Notes under the pieces: generated by a model
Told to the model about the DNA's origin: nothing
Seen by the model: the letters and a program-made list of their open reading frames with translations, nothing else
The model's database searches: none
Translations under genes and position numbers: made by a program
Source of the DNA: Temnothorax longispinosus
Lineage: Eukaryota; Arthropoda; Insecta; Hymenoptera; Formicidae
Direction: 5' to 3'
DNA: 64,000 nt
Assembly: GCF_030848805.1 (NCBI RefSeq)
Contig: NC_092364.1
Coordinates: 11,867,650-11,931,649, forward strand
Shown: positions 33,823-43,950 of the stretch, piece by piece
Numbering within the stretch: the stretch's first letter is position 1
Layout: each line of letters starts with the position of its first letter

Positions 33823-34069
33823 TAAGGTATTTATAAAATAAAAAATATTATTTCAGTATGTTTAATTTATTTATATTTTATAAAATGCCTATATTATTGT
33901 TTTGTGAATATATTATTGTTTTTATGAATGTGTCAAACATTTTATATGTTGTTTCACAATTTTGCAGTTTGTAATTGATTAAAGAAGCGTGAGAAAGAGA
34001 GAGAAGAAGGGCGTATATTAAAAAAAAAAAATATCTCACATTTTTCGACATTACATCGTGTTCGCAGTT

Positions 34070-34152
<83 letters not shown>

Positions 34153-34325
34153 GAAAGAGAGAGAGAGAAAATAAGGTATTTATAAAATAAAAAATATTAT
34201 TTCAGTATGTTTAATTTATTTATATTTTATAAAATGCCTATATTATTGTTTTAGTATGTTTTAATTGCTTAATGTTTACATATTTTTTTTAAATCGGATT
34301 TATAAATTTATGTTTCTTTCGTATT

Positions 34326-34366
<41 letters not shown>

Positions 34367-34504
34367 GAATGTGACTAAGTAAGGATACAATCATGAATGT
34401 GTCAAACATTTATATGTTGTTTCACAATTTTGCAGTTTGTAATTGCTTAATGTTTACATATTTTTTTAAATCAGATTTATAAATTTATGTTTCTTTCGTA
34501 TTGA

Positions 34505-34548
<44 letters not shown>

Positions 34549-34760
34549 GGAATGTGACTAAGTAAGGATACAATCATGAATGTGTCAAACATTTTATATG
34601 TTGTTTCACAATTTTGCAGTTTGTAATTAAAAAAAAATATCTCACATTTTTCGACATTACATCGTGTTCGCAGTTATTCAGAGAGAGAGAGAGATAGAGA
34701 GAGAGAAAGTGTGTGTGTATATTACAAAGTATCTTTCACGTTTATTTCATGTTTGCAGTT
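33726..34760. repeat. (GA)n tracts embedded in duplicated leader blocks
   Basis: GA tracts at about 33741-33827, 34077-34175, 34328-34362, 34506-34545 and 34680-34707. The block AAATAAGGTATTTATAAAAT occurs after two tracts (33822 and 34170). ATATCTCACATTTTTCGACA precedes two others (34031 and 34630). A third block, AATGTGTCAAACATTTxATATG, occurs near 33926, 34397 and 34581. Confidence 0.85.
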
Positions 34761-35065
34761 ATTCAGGTAATAGAATTGTTTTTGCTTTAGTTATATAGTT
34801 TCACAATACTGCTTATATTATCAATCTGAGCAGTTATTCAAGTAATAAGATCGTTTTTTGCTTGAATTGTACAGTTGGATCGTTTTTGCTTTAATTGTAC
34901 AGTTTAATACTAATTATAAACTGTTATTTGATCTATTTAAAGCAGTAAAAACGCATTAAATACTGCTTATTTTATTATTTTTTATGGAAATTGGAAGAGG
35001 ATGCAAAACGGCTTTAAGGATTTTTTTATTAAAATCTAATACAGTTTATTATTTTTTAAGTCGGT
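34761..35065 (+). promoter_or_regulatory. Leader upstream of the Helitron OTU ORF
   Basis: AT-rich non-coding sequence with repeats of GCAGTTATTCA.GTAATA and TCGTTTTTTGCTT. Probably the 5' untranslated or promoter region by position; no defined promoter element can be assigned. Confidence 0.35.
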
Positions 35066-35686
35066 ATGGCATATGAGTTTTTAAATGTTAATGGAGAGAT
35101 GGTGCCTCACACTATTGTCCCGATCACAGGGGATGGAGCTTGCCTGTTCCGATCTCTCTCATATCTTATGTATTACAATCAGTTAATGGCTAGCGATGTG
35201 CGTGAACTAATCGTGAAACATGTGGTGGATAATTGGGAGGAATTTTCCATTATGTCTCACGACAGCAAGGGGGACAATTATACCAGCTCTGCTGAATATC
35301 TCGCTCACATGTCTCAACCATTTACTTATGGTGGTTTATGCGAGTTGGTGGCGGCTGGTGAATTATTTGGGTTTGTTTTCGAGGTTTACCGCAATGGTGA
35401 GCTCTATAAAAGTTTTGGTGTTGAAGGTCACCCTGTTAAGAGGCTGCGCTTTACGCAGGACCTTTCTAAAGGACATTTCGATGCATACGTGCCACGTAAA
35501 AATGAAGAATTGACCACTACACCACTCTTTTTCAGTATGATCATGCCTCAAATATTTCACAACCATCATCTCTTTTTGGTAGCAAAAAGGCTTCTGGCAA
35601 ACGTCGTGCTAGATATACTAACGTTAAAAGGAAGAAGCAACTTCAAGATGCGGCAAGAAAATATGCGCATAATAACCCTGAGGTGA
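35066..35686 (+). pseudogene. OTU-type cysteine protease of the Helitron
   Basis: Start ATG at 35066. The OTU motif ITGDGACLFRSLSYL gives Asp23 and catalytic Cys26. The C-terminal box SKGHFDAYVPR gives His137. Length and order match OTU domains (about 120-150 residues), which remove ubiquitin and are known at the N terminus of some animal Helitron proteins. Homology continues only to about 35525. There a small indel in CTCTTTTT moves the reading to the next frame, so the last 50 residues of this ORF are out of frame. Confidence 0.85.
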
Positions 35687-36600
35687 ACAGAGCAGCGGTA
35701 ACTAGGTACTCAAAAAATAAGCCGGAGGTGCATAGAGCAGCGGTGGCAAGATACCAAAAAAATAACCCTGAGGTGCACAGAGCGATAGAGTTTCGATATG
35801 AATTAAGCAATTCTGGAAAACGATTAGAAAGGCGAGCACTTCCGTGGAAGGTAAAAGCTTATTCAGGCATGGCATATGATCCTGATGTGGATTATGAGGC
35901 AGACAGCATTATAGCTCTGGGTACCATGAGCCAGAAGTGTAAGTACTGCAATGCCCTTAAGTGGAAGGAGGAGGCTCCTGGCATGTGTTGTAATGATGGA
36001 AAGGTGCAGCTTTCACCTTTTCAACCTCTGCCCGAGCCTCTCTACAGTTTGGTAATGGGTAGCCACTCTGAGCACGTCCACTTTATGAATCGTGTTCGGA
36101 AATATAATGGCTGCTTCAACATGACATCATTCGGAGCCAAGCAGGTTCAACAAGACGGCTTCATACCGACCTTTAAAGTTCAGGGGCAGGTATATCACTT
36201 GGTAGGAAGCCTGCTGCCAGCATCTGAGCAAGAAGCCCAATTTCTACAAATTTATTTCGTGGGTGAGGACGAAAGGGAAGTGCGCTTGAGATGCAACAAT
36301 TTTCCAGATGTCAAACAGAAATTAGTTAAAGAATTGCAGAGGATGCTACATGAAGTCAATAGTTACATAAAAGACCTAAAAACTACTATAGAAAAAGTAC
36401 CTACAATTTGCAAAAATTTCGAAGTTATTATTCATGCAGATAGGAAGCCCATTGATGCTCATGGAGGACGGTATAATGCACCAACAGCAAATGAGGTAGC
36501 TTTGGTGATTGTGGGACAGCAATTTGAGCAGCGAGATATTGTGTTGCACAGCCATGACAACACACTAAAGCGTATCAGCGAGATTCATCGAATCATACGA
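35530..36600 (+). pseudogene. Helitron protein middle region with 14-residue repeats
   Basis: Read in the frame of the 35683-36756 ORF but open upstream to about 35530. It has basic repeats of the form NNPEVHRAAVARYQK (three copies, 35663-35793), a Cys-rich site CKYCNALKWKEEAPGMCC, then SLVMGSHSEHVHFMNRVRKYN, NMTSFGAKQ and YHLVGSLLPA, as in animal Helitron N-terminal regions. An extra A at about 36590 (CATCGAATCATAC) shifts the frame, and reading continues in the Rep-helicase ORF. The OTU, middle and Rep segments were one polyprotein. Confidence 0.8.
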
Positions 36601-36604
36601 CGCC

Positions 36605-39600
36605 TTGCAGTATCCGCTTTTGTTCTGCCGTGGCGAAGATGGGTACTCTATTGCCCTGTCTCAGCGCGATCCTCAGACCAAGTTGCCCCTAAAGAATACA
36701 GTATCCGCAGCGAGCTTTTACTCATACCGTATTATGGTCAGGGAAGGGGAAGTTAATCACTTGGTGTACTTCCGTTCACTTTTCAGTCAATTTTTGGTTG
36801 ATATGTATGCTAAAATAGAGACTGAAAGGTTGAATTATATTAGGAATAACCAGGTGCAGTTGAGGGCAGATAGTTACATTCATTTGAGAGACGCCATGGG
36901 AAAGCAAGATGCTGACGTTGCTCAGATGGGTCAAATGGTGGTGCTTCCGTCATCATTCACTGGAGGACCACGCTATATGCATGAGCGAACTCAGGACGCT
37001 ATGACATACGTCCGTTTTTATGGTCGTCCTGATCTGTTTATTACTTTTACTTGTAATCCAAAGTGGAAGGATATCACAGATGTACTGCTTCCTGGCCAAA
37101 AATCTCACGATCGACACGATATTATAGCTAGGGTATTTCATCTCAAGGTGAAGAAAATGATGGCTCTTTTAAAAAAGGGTGATTTGTTTGGAAAAGTGAC
37201 GTGTTTCATGTACTCTGTGGAATGGCAAAAACGAGGTTTGCCTCATATTCACATCTTGCTGTGGCTAGAGCAGCGCATCTTTAATAATATGATCGACAAA
37301 GTCATATGTGCTGAAATACCTGATCCCGTGAAAGACTCTCTTCTTTATAATATTGTCAAGGCCAATATGATTCATGGGCCCTGCGGGGGCTTAAACCGTA
37401 ATTCGCCATGTATGAAAGGAGGCAATTGCAGCAAGAGGTATCCCAGGCAACTTCTAAAGGACACTCAGACAGGAAACGATGGATATCCGCAGTATCGGAG
37501 AAGGTCTCAAGCTGATGGTGGATTTACCGTAAAAATCAATGAAATAGAGCTGGACAATCGTTGGGTGGTGCCCTATAATCCTGTTTTGTTACGTACTTTC
37601 AATGCTCATATTAATGTGGAATTATGTAATTCAGTTAAATCTATAAAGTATATTTGTAAGTACGTGAATAAGGGCAGTGATCAAGCGACTTTTGCCTTAG
37701 AGAATAAGAGGGATGAGGTAAAATTGTACGAGAGTGGACGGTATATTAGCAGCTCAGAGGCAGTTTGGAGAATCTTGGCGTTTCCTATTCATGAGAGGTA
37801 TCCTGCTGTCTTTCATCTAGCTGTACACCTCGAGAATGGTCAGCGTGTATACTTTAATTCCAAAAACTTAGTTGAGAGGATTAGTAATCCACTTCAGACA
37901 ACACTCTTGGCTTTCTTCGAGCTGTGCAAAACCGACGATTTTGCAAAAACTCTTTTGTACTGTGAGGTTCCTTTTTATTTTGTGTTTAAAAATAACAAGT
38001 TTGAGAGAAGAAAGCGGGGAATGAATGTCGATGGCTGGCCAGGAATAAAGAAGGACAATGTGCTGGGAAGAGTGTATACCATCCATCCAAATAACACAGA
38101 GTGTTATTATCTTCGCATGTTACTGTATGAGATTCGAGGTCCAACATCATTTTTAGAATTGAAAACTGTAAATGGTGTTGTCTGTTCAACATTCCAGTCT
38201 GCATGCAAGGCATTAGGTTTGCTGGAAGATGACAAACACTGGGACAATACATTGGAGGAAGCTGCTTTGTGTGATTCTTCCTTCAAGCTGCGGGAGCTTT
38301 TTACAGTGATGTTGGTATTCTGTCAACTTAATGAGCCTATGAGTCTTTGGGAAAAGTATAAAGACAGCTTTTCAGAAGATATTACACGACAAGTGGAAAG
38401 AGAGTTGCAAAGCAGTGCGCAGCAGATAATGGACGAGGTGTATAACAGATGTTTGGTGATGATTGAAGACGCAGTATTGGCTTTGGGAGGACAGGAGTTA
38501 CAACAATATGGTCTGTCTCAGCCAAAAAGGTTAGGAGAAGTTTTGAGAAATCGGGATTATCTGAGAGAAACAAATTATGATGTAAACATCTTAGCACAAG
38601 TGGTGTCGAATAACGAGGGTTTACTAACAGATGAACAGTTCGCTGTCTATCGGCAGGTCCTTAGCAGTATTGAATTAAGTGCTGGTCAGGTCTTTTTTCT
38701 AGATGCTCCAGGTGGTACTGGAAAAACTTTTCTCATTAATTTACTTTTGGCAAAAGTAAGAAGTGATTGTGGCATTGCCTTGGCTGTTGCATCCTCTGGC
38801 ATTGCTGCTACGCTGTTAGAGGGAGGCAAGACTGCTCACGCTGCTTTTAAGCTGCCCCTCAATCTAAACTATGTAGAAACACCCTTGTGCAATATTTCAA
38901 AACAAAGCAACATGGCCCAAGTGTTGCGGGACTGTAAGCTCATTGTTTGGGATGAGAGCACCATGGCACATAAAGGGGGTTTTGAAGCATTGAGTACAAC
39001 CTTAAAAGATATTAGGGGTAACGATGGAGTGATGGGGGGAGTCACTGTGTTGCTGGCTGGAGACTTCCGACAGACTTTGCCTGTAGTGCAAAGGGGAACT
39101 CGAGCTGATGAGGTTAAAGCATGCATTAAGGCATCATATTTATGGTCTCTTATCTGTAAACTCTCTCTCAAAAAGAATATGAGGGTATATTTGAAAGGTG
39201 ATGTCTCCGCGGGGCAATTCTCGAAAATTCTACTTGAAATAGGAGATGGAAAATATCCCGAGTCTGAGGGAAAGGTGATTATTCCAAAAGATTTAGGCTT
39301 AGTAGTGACAACCTTAGCTAACCTTATTGACAAAATATACCCTGATATTGTTGATATCAAAAAGAAATCTATGGACTGGTTGTGTGAGCGTGCAATTTTG
39401 ACTCCTAAGAACGATAAAGCTGGTGTAATTAATGACATTCTACTTAAATCATTAGACGAGATAGAAATGGAGTACAGATCTGTAGACTCGGTGGTACAAA
39501 CAGATGACGCTGTCAATTACCCCGTGGAGTTCCTAAATAGTTTGAACCCTCCTGGTTTACCCACTCACAAGCTTCGACTTAAAGTGGGGGCTCCAGTGAT

Positions 39601-39988
39601 GTTGCTGCGAAACCTCAATCCACCAAAACTTTGTAATGGAACCAGGTTGCGAGTAAAGGCACTCTATAGGAATGTTATCGAGGCCACAGTGTTCACCGGC
39701 TGTGCTCGGGGAGATACAGTGTTTATACCACGCATACCACTCATACCATCAGAGTACCCTTTCGAGTTTAAAAGGCTGCAATTTCCTATCAAGGTTTGTT
39801 TTGCGATGACCATTAATAAGTCACAGGGACAGTCGTTGAAAGTAGCAGGGATTGATTTAAGTGAGGACTGTTTCTCACATGGGCAGTTTTACGTGGCCTG
39901 CTCAAGGGTAAGCTCACCTAGCAGTCTGGTGATTCTAGCACCTGAGGGGAAAACTACTAATGTGGTCTATAAAGAGGTCCTTAAGTAG
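36605..39988 (+). CDS. Helitron Rep-helicase
   Basis: 1127 residues, uninterrupted. The HUH nuclease motif KRGLPHIHILLWL places metal ligands at His214 and His216. The Y2 motif SIKYICKYVNKG gives Tyr349 and Tyr353. The Pif1-like helicase has Walker A DAPGGTGKTFLINLL near residue 700, Walker B LIVWDEST near 783, LLAGDFRQTLPVV, FAMTINKSQGQSL and FYVACSRVSSPSS. All catalytic residues are present. It cuts, unwinds and re-joins DNA for rolling-circle transposition in the nucleus. The ORF start is only the point after the upstream frame break; the true N terminus lies upstream. Confidence 0.95.
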   Translation: MQYPLLFCRGEDGYSIALSQRDPQTKLPLKNTVSAASFYSYRIMVREGEVNHLVYFRSLFSQFLVDMYAKIETERLNYIRNNQVQLRADSYIHLRDAMGKQDADVAQMGQMVVLPSSFTGGPRYMHERTQDAMTYVRFYGRPDLFITFTCNPKWKDITDVLLPGQKSHDRHDIIARVFHLKVKKMMALLKKGDLFGKVTCFMYSVEWQKRGLPHIHILLWLEQRIFNNMIDKVICAEIPDPVKDSLLYNIVKANMIHGPCGGLNRNSPCMKGGNCSKRYPRQLLKDTQTGNDGYPQYRRRSQADGGFTVKINEIELDNRWVVPYNPVLLRTFNAHINVELCNSVKSIKYICKYVNKGSDQATFALENKRDEVKLYESGRYISSSEAVWRILAFPIHERYPAVFHLAVHLENGQRVYFNSKNLVERISNPLQTTLLAFFELCKTDDFAKTLLYCEVPFYFVFKNNKFERRKRGMNVDGWPGIKKDNVLGRVYTIHPNNTECYYLRMLLYEIRGPTSFLELKTVNGVVCSTFQSACKALGLLEDDKHWDNTLEEAALCDSSFKLRELFTVMLVFCQLNEPMSLWEKYKDSFSEDITRQVERELQSSAQQIMDEVYNRCLVMIEDAVLALGGQELQQYGLSQPKRLGEVLRNRDYLRETNYDVNILAQVVSNNEGLLTDEQFAVYRQVLSSIELSAGQVFFLDAPGGTGKTFLINLLLAKVRSDCGIALAVASSGIAATLLEGGKTAHAAFKLPLNLNYVETPLCNISKQSNMAQVLRDCKLIVWDESTMAHKGGFEALSTTLKDIRGNDGVMGGVTVLLAGDFRQTLPVVQRGTRADEVKACIKASYLWSLICKLSLKKNMRVYLKGDVSAGQFSKILLEIGDGKYPESEGKVIIPKDLGLVVTTLANLIDKIYPDIVDIKKKSMDWLCERAILTPKNDKAGVINDILLKSLDEIEMEYRSVDSVVQTDDAVNYPVEFLNSLNPPGLPTHKLRLKVGAPVMLLRNLNPPKLCNGTRLRVKALYRNVIEATVFTGCARGDTVFIPRIPLIPSEYPFEFKRLQFPIKVCFAMTINKSQGQSLKVAGIDLSEDCFSHGQFYVACSRVSSPSSLVILAPEGKTTNVVYKEVLK

Positions 39989-40093
39989 GAAAAAAAGTTG
40001 TTAACAAAATTATATAAGAATAACAGATGTTAATCCCACATTGAATATATTGAAAAGATAAGTCAATGGTTTATTAAATGACCGGAAATAAGT

Positions 40094-40141
40094 TAGCGCA
40101 AGAAGTTGTTAATTATTTAAAATTAAAATTAACGAGTGCCA

Positions 40142-40180
<39 letters not shown>

Positions 40181-40367
40181 ATTTTTCCAAGCCCGTTCCC
40201 TTGGCAGTGGTTTCGATAGATAGTAGATAGGGACAGTGGGAATCTCATTAATCCATATATTTATAACTATATACTCTAAATATAATACATAAACAAAAAT
40301 TATATAATTATTAATAGTCATGTTTACATAAATTTTAATTTTAAATAATTAACAACTTCTTGCGCTA
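40094..40367. mobile_element. TIR element carrying a 28S rDNA fragment
   Basis: Perfect 37-bp inverted repeats at 40094-40130 and 40331-40367 (tips TAGCGCAAGAAGTTGTTAAT). The interior left half is a 28S rRNA segment; the rest is AT-rich. TA at both tips could be the target duplication of a Tc1/mariner-class element. It sits inside the Helitron. Confidence 0.8.
40134..40256 (-). rRNA. 28S rRNA fragment (about 120 bp)
   Basis: The minus strand reads through GGATTAAxGAGATTCCCACT, GTCCCTATCTACTATCTA, AAGGGAACGGGCTTGG and GGGGAAAGAAGACCCTGTTG to CTAGTCTGGCAC. This is the conserved large-subunit region spanning the R1 insertion site, recognised from general knowledge of 28S. The R1 site is uninterrupted. 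A few substitutions are present. Not a functional rRNA gene. Confidence 0.9.
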
Positions 40368-41064
40368 GGCAAGAATCATATAATATGAGAAGTAGTATAA
40401 TAGGGCTTAAGGCGAAGGTCTACTATAAAAAAACCTAACGCGCCAATAGGTGGAACCTCAAGGGTGGTGTGGAAGTCCACCATTTTAATATAATAATGTA
40501 AAACCAAACTGTTTGTCTGTCTGTCCGCAAAATATTAATGGACCGAATCTGAAAGAATTGTATATGAAATAAGGAGAGAATTTTCCGGGGATTGCTATAA
40601 TGTGGTTAATTTATCGTTATCGATCTTTTTGGAAAACGGTAATTAATGGGTGAGTTTAGGGAGAGGAGAATAGATTTAGATGCCGCGCTTTAAATCAGAT
40701 TTAAATTAAAAATTATTTATATATAAGATACATAGATATTTTTATATTTTTTGAATTATATCTTATATAATATATAATTAATATACAAAATAGATATATA
40801 TCTATAAATAGATCTATATATAAATAATTTTTAATTGTAAGCTTAAATGTTTAATCCATGAACACAAAAAATATCACATTATACAAAAAATATCGTATAC
40901 AAAGAAGTTTTATAAATTAAACAAATAAAAAATTGTATGAGAGCTAATAATATAGTGAGTCAGCGGGGGGATTAGCTTTGAGGCCCGCGCGAAGCGCGGG
41001 CCGAAAAGCTGATTGGCGGGGGAATAGCTTTGAGGCCCGCGCGAAGCGCGGGCCGAAAAGCTAG

Positions 41065-41580
41065 TTTAAAATAATTGCAAATACAAAATAATAGATATAA
41101 CGGACGAGAGGATCAAACCTTCTTGAATTAGCGACGGTTTGTCTATCTTCGTTTTCTACGCCTAGTGCCTTTGGAAGCGGAGCAGCTCCTCCGGTCATTA
41201 AAACTAAGAACATTTTCTTTGCTTTTGCGCTATTCGGAAAATCGACAACCACACCGCCATAAAAGCCAGCTTTTGTGGCTTGTGCCGTGATTAATTCATC
41301 AACCTGTTCACCGTTCTTTGGAGATAGAATTGTAACACTGCTCTTGCGCTTCTTGACAGGCATGCATACAACGTTGAGAAGAAACGATATAAACGTTTTG
41401 TAGGATTGTGCGAAGTTTTGCTTGCATAGCACAACCACTGAAGCGCAGAAATACTGACAGCCCCATCAAACGTACCAGCTTTAAATGGCAATCCTTGACC
41501 TATATCTCCCAAAATTAAGTCACCATCTAATTCTCTTTCAACAGCTACGTCTAAAAATAATGTGTTAATATGATTATATA

Positions 41581-41616
<36 letters not shown>

Positions 41617-42082
41617 GGTCTAGAGGTATGTTCCGGGACTGTTTACGTTTTTTGAAATGTACAGTCCTGGAATATAACGCATATATATGTAATCAGATTC
41701 AAAAATTGTCCCGAAACGTGCCGTAGGACATGAATTTTTTCCAGGACAGTCCTGGAAACTGCCAAATGTCCTGGAATATACCGATGTAAAAAAATAAAAG
41801 TCCCGGAACATACTTCCGGACCTACATATATATATGCATATGTTACATATGCTGTAAAAAAATATTCTTAAAATATAACTGTATCGCACCATAATTAAAA
41901 TACCAAGCATAGCTGAAGAGATGTCCACACCTATCTATACGTGTCCCTGATCTTCCAATACACTGCCACTGAGCCCTGACCCACAACCGATATCCAAAAG
42001 CAAGCAGCTCTGATCTTCAAGTAGCACAAGAAGTTCTATAGCACGTTCACACATCTGTACTTGGATTTCTGTTATACGAGAG
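41065..42082 (-). pseudogene. Bud23: BUD23 methyltransferase, copy A
   Basis: 18S rRNA guanine-N7 methyltransferase. An upstream exon at 41904-42082 (acceptor TTTGCAG, donor GTATTT) codes LLLDIGCGSGLSGSVLEDQG, the SAM-binding motif I, and VDISSAMLG. The next exon, about 41113-41550, codes GDIGQGLPFKAGTFDGAVSI, LQWLCYASKTSHNPTKRLY and SGF/NSAKAKK-type family segments. Lesions: TAG in place of Trp between GHV and IGVDIS, and a 2-base insertion at about 41320 that shifts the frame after AVLQFY. The 3' end is cut by the Helitron. Convergent with MRPL46. Confidence 0.85.
41613..41826. repeat. MITE in a BUD23 intron
   Basis: Terminal inverted repeats TGTAGGTCTAGAGGTATGTT / complement ending ATACTTCCGGACCTACA, with internal repeats of TCCTGGAA. 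A (TA)n tract precedes it at 41583-41611. Copy B of the gene lacks it. Confidence 0.85.
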
Positions 42083-42162
42083 CTGCAAAAACATGGATTT
42101 TATTATGAAGATATAGTAAATATCTAGGTAATTCGTATAAAAATTTCATATAGACATACCCA

Positions 42163-42595
42163 TCTCTCTACAACTAATTTTGCATGTGAATATCTTAATG
42201 GGGACAAAAAAATGATTTGAAAATATTCTTTATCAATTCTTTTACAGACTGCGGAGAGAGTATTACAAGATACATGTGGTGCAACAATAAAAGTGAAGTT
42301 TTATGGAAATGCACCTATCGAATCCTACAAATACAAATATCCTAAGAAGCTTTGCGAGCAAGGAAGTTATGGTGCTAAAATATTTTATTTCTTAGCCAAA
42401 CATATGGATGGAGATATCAACAATAACGTAAAATACCAGTGGTTGGATCATGAAGAATTAGAAAAAGTATTACCTACTGGAGTACAACAGAGTATTTCAC
42501 AATTTATGTTTATATAAAATAAAATATAAAATATTGAACTCATTCTTTGATCTCTTATTAATATTGTCTATTATTACCGTAATATTAACATTATA
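42163..42595 (+). pseudogene. mRpL46: MRPL46 last exon, copy B
   Basis: The acceptor TTTTACAG precedes the coding exon at 42248. The reading TCGATIKVKFYGNAP, SYKYKYPKKLCEQG, GAKIFYFLAKHMDGD and WLDHEELEKVLP matches the C-terminal Nudix-like end of mitochondrial ribosomal protein L46, and stops at 42517. This exon is open, but no upstream exons lie in the expected place; sequence to the left is the duplicate BUD23 copy A. I therefore treat it as a truncated duplicate. Confidence 0.8.
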
Positions 42596-42854
42596 AAGGA
42601 CTCCTAATATCCTTTTTAAAGGAAAATATTCCGACGATTATTAAAATTTCATGTTTGATATTCTTTAACAAAAAAATTTTTTGTTACAAAAGAAAATATT
42701 TTATGCATATATTATTTTTAAGTAGTAGATTGATTTTGTAGAAACAGACAAAAATTAATTAGATCAATTTTATCAATTTTTTTATTTATAATATAAAAAA
42801 AAATTAATAAAATAGTGTTTTTTATATTATATATTAACGAAGTATATCTTACAA

Positions 42855-43534
42855 TTAGAATCTCTCGGGTCTCTTTCGTCCAGTGTATTTGGAGTCATCT
42901 CTAACTTCTTTTCCTTGCCGGCGCCGCCTTTCTTTCTTCTCTAAAATCCAGTCCCTACTTTTCTTCAATGATTTACCCTTGACTTTCTCTATGTATTCCC
43001 TATGTACAAAAAAATTATCACAATTTTTGGAAGGTGAAATAGAGAAATATTTAAAATAATTGCAAATTACAAAATAATAGATATAACGGACAACGAGAGG
43101 ATCAAACCTTCTTGAATTAGCGACGGTTTGTCTATCTTCGTTCTCTACGCCTAGTGCTTTTGGAAGCGGAGCAGCTCCGGTCATTAAAACCAAGACCATT
43201 TTCTTTGCTTTTGCGCTATTCGGAAAATCGACAACTATACCGCCATAAAAGCCAGCTTTTGTGACTTGTGCCGTGATTAATTCAACAACCTGTTCACCGT
43301 TCTCTGGATAGAATTGTAACACTGCTCTTGCGCTTCTTGACAGACATGCATACAACGTTGATAAGAAACGATATAAACGTTTTGTAGGATTGTGCAAAGT
43401 TTTGCTTGCATAGCACAACCACAAGCGCAGAAATACTGACAGCCCCATCAAACGTACCAGCTTTAAATGGCAATCATTGACCTATATCTCCCAAAATTAA
43501 GTCACTATCTAATTCTCTTTCATCAACAGCTACG
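42855..43534 (-). pseudogene. Bud23: BUD23 methyltransferase, copy B (C-terminal half)
   Basis: The last exon, 42855-42999 (acceptor at 43000-43001), codes SLKKSRDWILEKKERRRRQG and the KYTGRKRPERF terminus, the basic BUD23 C-terminal domain. The preceding exon, about 43105-43534, covers the same segment as in copy A. Lesions: GDIGQ is followed by TGA at about 43475 (Gly in copy A), and two bases are lost near 43424 so that SALQW is out of frame. The SAM-binding exon is absent. Copy A and copy B are both broken, at different sites. Confidence 0.85.
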
Positions 43535-43569
43535 TCTAAAAATAAAATAATGTATTAATATGATATTAT

Positions 43570-43687
43570 GGCTACGGTCAACGTGACACTACAAATGCTT
43601 CGAAGCATTCCTCTTCTCTTTTCTTTCAATGAAGAAAGAAGGAGAAGAAGAACGCTCCAGAGCATTTGTATCACGTTGACCGTAGCC
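43570..43687. repeat. Palindromic MITE, family shared with 60676-60802
   Basis: Inverted repeat GGCTACGGTCAACGTGACAC... with its complement at the right. The core GACACTACAAATGCTTCGAA and AGAAGAACGCTxCAxxGCAT are shared with the copy at 60676-60802. Confidence 0.85.
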
Positions 43688-43741
43688 TATATATCAAGAT
43701 ATATATATATCTTTCAGCAACGTGCACAACTTCATTTGAGG

Positions 43742-43950
43742 TTATAATTGGGTACAACATTCATCGCACGATACTTTTATAATTGCAAATCGGAAACGTA
43801 CCTCGAGTTCAGCTCTTCTGCGATCAACGAAGTCGGGATCGAACGTGTCAGTCGTCACTTTCTGCCAAGCGTAGAGAACCTTCTTTTCCGGCAGCGATGG
43901 TAACACGATGTAGGGATACGAAATCTCCAGATAAGCACGAAGCAATTCAA
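43742..43950 (-). pseudogene. Snx4: SNX4 exon fragment
   Basis: ELLRAYLEISYPYIVLPSLP and AWQKVTTDTFDPDFVDRRRA match the start of the PX (phosphoinositide-binding) domain of sorting nexin 4, an endosome-recycling protein. The exon ends at a GTACGT donor near 43800. A stop lies two codons before the homology, and no AG acceptor is seen at the expected point. No other SNX4 exon is found nearby, so it is an isolated fragment. Confidence 0.75.

Larger units (their letters stand above)
32865..41064 (+). mobile_element. 8.2-kb Helitron with OTU, Rep and helicase
   Basis: The 5' end is TC at 32865 after A (TCTTATATATATAAATG, followed by a TGACTGACTCACTCATCAAC block typical of insect Helitrons). The 3' end is a 9-bp-stem GC hairpin (41034-41054), GAAAAG and CTAG at 41061-41064, before T. 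The flanks GAGAAATA and TTTAAAATAATTGC are contiguous at 43044-43066 in the paralogous copy, which gives the empty site. The body codes for OTU protease, Rep (HUH/Y2) and Pif1-like helicase with only two small frame breaks. Confidence 0.92.
39989..41064 (+). other. Helitron 3' non-coding region
   Basis: Holds a nested TIR element with a 28S fragment (40094-40367), one degraded 135-bp-type unit (40530-40640), an AT-rich stretch and, at the end, two tandem copies of the terminal hairpin (40982-41002 and 41034-41054). The first is followed by CTGA then T, the second by CTAG then T, so both fit the CTRR/T rule. Confidence 0.8.

Noticed and set aside
38869..39516. 215-residue minus-strand ORF
   Set aside because: Shadow of the Helitron helicase.
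40134..40256. Possible functional rRNA or snoRNA gene
   Set aside because: Only about 120 bases of 28S with substitutions, enclosed in a transposon; no promoter or flanking rDNA.
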